Below are positions 60,544-64,000 of a DNA stretch of 64,000 bases, one piece after another. The notes beneath the pieces were generated by a model that was not told where the DNA came from, searched no databases, and saw only the letters and a list, made by a program, of their open reading frames with translations. The stretch is from CAWGGS01 sp963822095 (GTDB lineage: Bacteria; Desulfobacterota; Desulfobulbia; Desulfobulbales; Desulfocapsaceae), in the NCBI GenBank assembly GCA_963822095.1, contig CAWGGS010000052.1:1-64000 (forward strand). The letters are read 5' to 3'. The position numbers were made by a program, and so were the translations under genes. Position 1 is the stretch's first letter, and every line of letters starts with the position of its first letter.

Positions 60544-62301
60544 ATGCAGACACAACAACAACATATATTCATTACGGGAGGCACCGGTTTTATCGGTTCC
60601 CGCCTTGCCTTGAAATGCAAAGAGTCAGGTTACAAGGTGACCGTTTTCGGTCAGGCTAACACCCCGGCTGAGGAGAGGAATCGTCGCGAGATCGAAGAGT
60701 GGGGTATTGTCGTCATCGATGGCTCGGTAACTGATAAGGCTGCCGTCGACATTGCAGTCCAGGGCGTGGATGTCGTCTTTCACCTGGCGGCAGCGCAACA
60801 TGAGGCCAATATTTCCGATCAGATTTTTTATGATGTGAACGTGACCGGCACCGAGAATGTCTTGCAGGCCTGTATAGCCTCCGGAGTGAAGCGTTTTGTC
60901 CACGGTTCGACCATTGGTGTCTACGGCAATATGGACGGAATCATAGATGAGAACACGACCTGTACTCCCGATAATGTCTACGGTCGCACAAAACTTGCAG
61001 GAGAGGGAAAAGTCCTGTCCCGTAAAGAAGAGCTGGGTGTGGTGATCATTCGTATACCTGAAACCTTTGGTCCCGGTGACCGCCGATTGTTGAAATTGTT
61101 CAAGGCGATCAACAAGAAAATGTTCTTCATGATCGGCCCCGGTGATAATATCCATCACCTCATCTATATCGACGATCTTATTGCCGGATTTCTCCAGGCC
61201 GCTTTTAAGGACTTGATTTCGGGGACCCTCGTTGTTCTTGCAGGCAAGGAACCGGTAACGACCAACGACATGGTTGCCTGTATTGCTCAAGAACTCAATA
61301 TTGCCCTTCCCAAATTTCGAGCTCCTCTTGCTCTTTTTATGCTGGCGGCTATCGTCATGGAAAAGGGACTGCGTCCCTTGGGGATACAGCCACCTCTGCA
61401 TCGCAGGCGGATGGATTTTTTCAAGAAAAGCTTCTCCTTTTCCACAGGTAGAGCAAAGGAACTTCTTGATTTTGAGCCGCAGTATTCCTTTGCCGAGGGA
61501 GTTTCGGAAACCGCGAAATGGTATCAAGCCCAAGGATATCTTCATGATTCCGGGCAAATGCATGAGACTACGATAAAAAAATTTGATCAATCCACCACAG
61601 CCAAGATGGAGCCTTTCGACAGTTTCTGGGAGGCACCATCGGACGTGGAAGGGGGATATTCCAAGTTTGCCCAGTTTTACCGGATAAATTATCTCAAATA
61701 TCTCCCTCGGGACAGAAAAACTAAAATATTGGTGATCAGCTGCGGACCGGGGTATTTTGTCGATCTGCTCCACCAGGAGGGGTATACGGATGTTTTGGGG
61801 ATTGATTCCGACGCTGACAAGGTGCAGTTTGCCGAAAAACACGGACTCAACTGTCGGGTTGCCCAGGCCTTCGACTTTTTAAAGGAATCGGAAGAGATGT
61901 TCGATCTGATCATTGCAGAGCAGGAGGTGAACCATCTGACAAAGGAGGAAATCCTCGTTTTTCTGGAGTTGTGTCGGGAAAAATTGCAGCAACAGGGAAT
62001 GCTGGTGATGCATTCCTTAAATGGTGCCAACCCGATCACCGGATCCGAGGCCCTGGCTCAAAACTTCGATCATTATAATACCTTCACCGAGTATAGTGTC
62101 AGGCAGATGCTTTTGTATACCGGATTCAAAGATATCAGTGTTTTTCCGCTCCAGCTCTATGTGTTTTACAAAAATCCCTTCAACTATGTCGGTCTGGCCC
62201 TGGATTGGGTTTTGAATTGGGTATTCCGTATCGGATTTCTCTTTTATGGGAAGAAGAATCGTTTCTTCTCGAAGAAGATAGCTGCAATCTGTAGAAAGTA
62301 A
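60544..62301 (+). CDS. Fused NAD-dependent sugar epimerase and SAM methyltransferase
   Basis: A 585-residue fusion. The N-terminal half (about 1-335) is an extended short-chain dehydrogenase with TGGTGFIG (11-18), Asp-rich strand IDGSVTD and the catalytic pair Tyr146/Lys150 (VYGRTK). After a linker (about 335-370) a class I methyltransferase domain has motif I LVISCGPGYFVDLL (about 396-409), LGIDSDADKV and FDLIIAEQEVNHL. A C-terminal hydrophobic/basic stretch (about 545-580) could contact the membrane. Sterol-dehydrogenase-like epimerases often have the HHLIYIDD motif seen here. It follows the flavoprotein gene by 15 bp, so it is probably co-transcribed. The substrate is unknown. Confidence 0.85.
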   Translation: MQTQQQHIFITGGTGFIGSRLALKCKESGYKVTVFGQANTPAEERNRREIEEWGIVVIDGSVTDKAAVDIAVQGVDVVFHLAAAQHEANISDQIFYDVNVTGTENVLQACIASGVKRFVHGSTIGVYGNMDGIIDENTTCTPDNVYGRTKLAGEGKVLSRKEELGVVIIRIPETFGPGDRRLLKLFKAINKKMFFMIGPGDNIHHLIYIDDLIAGFLQAAFKDLISGTLVVLAGKEPVTTNDMVACIAQELNIALPKFRAPLALFMLAAIVMEKGLRPLGIQPPLHRRRMDFFKKSFSFSTGRAKELLDFEPQYSFAEGVSETAKWYQAQGYLHDSGQMHETTIKKFDQSTTAKMEPFDSFWEAPSDVEGGYSKFAQFYRINYLKYLPRDRKTKILVISCGPGYFVDLLHQEGYTDVLGIDSDADKVQFAEKHGLNCRVAQAFDFLKESEEMFDLIIAEQEVNHLTKEEILVFLELCREKLQQQGMLVMHSLNGANPITGSEALAQNFDHYNTFTEYSVRQMLLYTGFKDISVFPLQLYVFYKNPFNYVGLALDWVLNWVFRIGFLFYGKKNRFFSKKIAAICRK

Positions 62302-62311
62302 GGGCGATATT

Positions 62312-63052
62312 GTGAAAAAGATCGCTAAGAAAAATTTGATTCGGGCCAAACTCAGAGAAGGAAAAACATCTCCGGTGCAGATGTACAGGTCTCTGACAAC
62401 GGGTGATAGAGGCTGGGGCTATTTTCTTGTCTATGAATTTCTGACCTGCACTTTGGGTCCCATGCCCGGTGCTCTTGGCCTTTTTTTACGCCAGAAATTA
62501 TATCGCCTCCTTTTTAAAAGTGTGGGAAAGGGGCTGATTCTCGGACGAAATGTTGTAATCCGTAATCCGCAGAACATCAATTTGGGGGATCATGTGACAA
62601 TCGATGACAATTGTCTCCTTGATGCACGGGGGAGTGGGCAGGAAGGCCTGGTCTTGGGTGACGAGGTCATAATAAACAGAAATTCAACGGTCTTGGCCAA
62701 GACCGGCCCCATTCATTTGGGAAATCGGACGAGTGTCGGAAGCGACTCGGTATTGGTTTCAATTGACGGCCTGACCACAGGCGAGGCGGTTCTCATGGCC
62801 GGAGGGTGTTGTCTAAGCGGGGGGACCTACCGATTTGAAGATCCTGACACTCCGGTTATGGATCAGGAAACCTATAGCAAAGGACCGATCAAAATAGGGG
62901 CAGGGGCCTGGTTGGGTACGAAAGCACTGGTACTTGACGGGATTGAAATAGGGGCAGGTGCGGTTATTGGAGCAGGAGCTGTTGTAACCAAAAATATCCC
63001 GGACAAGGGGGTGGCGGCAGGAGTTCCGGCCAGGGTTTTGAGAATAAAATGA
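62312..63052 (+). CDS. Left-handed beta-helix acyltransferase (hexapeptide family)
   Basis: A 246-residue protein with a GTG start 10 bp after the fusion gene. Residues 1-75 are basic and amphipathic (MKKIAKKNLIRAKLREGK, then FLTCTLGPMPGALGLFLRQ), suggesting membrane contact. From about 76 it is a hexapeptide-repeat beta helix (LILGRNVVIRNPQNINLGDHVTID; IGAGAWLGTKALVL; GAGAVVTKNIP), as in sugar O- or N-acetyltransferases. It probably acylates a sugar in the product of this cluster. The 275 bp after it hold no supported gene. Confidence 0.85.
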   Translation: MKKIAKKNLIRAKLREGKTSPVQMYRSLTTGDRGWGYFLVYEFLTCTLGPMPGALGLFLRQKLYRLLFKSVGKGLILGRNVVIRNPQNINLGDHVTIDDNCLLDARGSGQEGLVLGDEVIINRNSTVLAKTGPIHLGNRTSVGSDSVLVSIDGLTTGEAVLMAGGCCLSGGTYRFEDPDTPVMDQETYSKGPIKIGAGAWLGTKALVLDGIEIGAGAVIGAGAVVTKNIPDKGVAAGVPARVLRIK

Positions 63053-63327
63053 AACGGCTCGGCAAATGGCAAGAGCCGAAGTGAACCGGCCGACTGCAAT
63101 GAAATCCAAATGCTCGGGACATCGACACGCCATTGTCGGTGTTTCTCAGGCACTATCCCGGCTTCAGTCTAGATCTCGATACGATCTTCGTGAGCTTTTC
63201 CAGCCCCTTGCCGGTTATGCTCTCCCTATACCCCCATCCAGAGCCATAACGGGCTATCCCTGCACGTATTTCTTTTCTTTTACATATGCAACGCAACCCT
63301 TTTCTGAATCAAAGAGACACCGTCCCC

Positions 63328-64000
63328 ATGTATAAGAAAGAAAAGATCCTTGCTCATATCGACCACCATGGAAAAGGGTTGGAGATAGGTCCGAGCGTCA
63401 ATCCTATAGCCCCGAAAAAGGAGGGGTATCACGTTGAGATAATGGATTATCTGTCCCGAGATCAACTGGTTGATAAATATTCGGCTCACGGAAATCTGAA
63501 GACTGCGGATATTGAAAAGATAGAAGAGGTTGATTATATCTGGCAGGGACAATCCTATGTGGAATTAACCGGGAAAAAAAAATATTATGATTGGATTATT
63601 GCCTCGCATCTTATTGAACATACGACTGACTTGGTTCATTTCATCAATGATTGTGAAGCTTTGTTGAAAGACGATGGGGTCTTGGCTCTGGTCGTGCCGG
63701 ACAAACGGTGTTGCTTTGATGCCTATCGAGCGATCACCGGAATATCGCAGATTCTTGACAGTCATTTTTCCCATAATACGATCCATACAGCCGGCACTGT
63801 AGTCGATTATTTCCTTAACATTGTCGCCAAGGAAGGCCTGATCGCCTGGACTATGAGTCAGGGGGGGACAAATACTCTTCTCCATTCGGTGAATGATGCG
63901 CTTCAAGGAATAGATAAGGTAAGAAACGAGAATCAATATCTGGATGTCCATGCCTGGGTGTTTACACCAACATCTTTTCGGCTTATCATGAATGACCTGT
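63328..64000 (+). CDS. SAM-dependent methyltransferase, N-terminal part (partial)
   Basis: The frame starts at ATG 63328 and runs off the right edge after 224 codons. Near the N-terminus is GLEIGPSVNP, a motif I-type SAM-binding glycine loop; then YDWIIASHLIEHTTDL and LVVPDKRCCFD, resembling Methyltransf_11 proteins in polysaccharide gene clusters. No strong ribosome-binding site is seen; AGAGA lies upstream. It continues the cluster of envelope-glycan enzymes, and its C-terminus and role lie outside the window. Confidence 0.75.
   Translation, partial: MYKKEKILAHIDHHGKGLEIGPSVNPIAPKKEGYHVEIMDYLSRDQLVDKYSAHGNLKTADIEKIEEVDYIWQGQSYVELTGKKKYYDWIIASHLIEHTTDLVHFINDCEALLKDDGVLALVVPDKRCCFDAYRAITGISQILDSHFSHNTIHTAGTVVDYFLNIVAKEGLIAWTMSQGGTNTLLHSVNDALQGIDKVRNENQYLDVHAWVFTPTSFRLIMNDL

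Noticed and set aside
60625..61842. 405-residue open frame on the minus strand
   Set aside because: It is the shadow of the epimerase-methyltransferase gene, whose plus-strand frame has clear catalytic motifs; the minus frame has none.
63066..63335. 89-residue plus-strand frame between the acyltransferase and methyltransferase genes
   Set aside because: No motif and no ribosome-binding site; overlaps the start of the methyltransferase.

Overview
The window looks like part of a chromosome from an anaerobic Desulfobacterota (deltaproteobacterial) species, most likely of the Desulfobulbales type. This is inferred from gene content and recalled family resemblance, not from a database search. Supporting content: a short delta-type RdgC with its conserved partner, GatCAB for indirect aminoacylation, a TusA-like protein, class II DAHP synthase, PAS-LuxR and NifA-like regulators, HD-GYP and PilZ c-di-GMP proteins, HemW and a biotin-dependent acyl-CoA carboxylase. 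By eye, base composition shifts from AT-rich on the left (about 2.7-13 kb) to clearly GC-richer on the right (about 46-64 kb).

Left part (1-20 kb) appears close to the replication origin. The 3' end of a Pal/OmpA-type gene is followed by a bidirectional terminator and a leftward gatC-gatA-cmk operon. A REC-HD-GYP response regulator, a TusA-like protein and a serine hydrolase come next. An AT-rich 333-bp gap at 5708-6040 marks a switch in gene direction and precedes rightward dnaN-gyrB-gyrA-gpsA; recF and dnaA are absent. A leftward rdgB-queH-NifA-like group, two tandem tRNA-Ser genes, an SH3 protein and parB-parA follow. A perfect 16-bp parS site lies between parA and nadB.

Middle part (20-36 kb) holds housekeeping and recombination genes: leftward tRNA-Lys and tRNA-Glu, rdgC plus an uncharacterised partner, gatB, radC, hemW, a CYTH protein, an EI24 membrane protein and radA. 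Two related stem-loop elements precede gatB and radA. An acyl-CoA carboxylase pair is preceded by a 38-residue membrane peptide. Next are a cyclase/cNMP-binding fusion and a DegP-type protease.

The 36-54 kb part carries leftward class II DAHP synthase, a degenerate HsdR-N-like protein, a response regulator and a PAS-LuxR regulator. An exopolysaccharide pair follows: a GH26-like protein and a three-domain GH18-like/deacetylase/GT2 protein. Then come prmA, a divergent pyruvate kinase, a LysR regulator facing leuCD-like dehydratase genes across a palindromic operator, nicotinate phosphoribosyltransferase, cobO, PilZ, rsmE and an acyl-CoA ligase.

The right end (56.6-64 kb) is a rightward cluster: GT4 glycosyltransferase, flippase-like membrane protein, FAD-dependent glycerol-3-phosphate dehydrogenase, an epimerase-methyltransferase fusion, a hexapeptide acyltransferase and a methyltransferase cut by the window edge. 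It resembles an envelope glycan or glycolipid locus and is the best candidate here for an undescribed pathway. No CRISPR array, insertion sequence, prophage or rRNA gene was seen.
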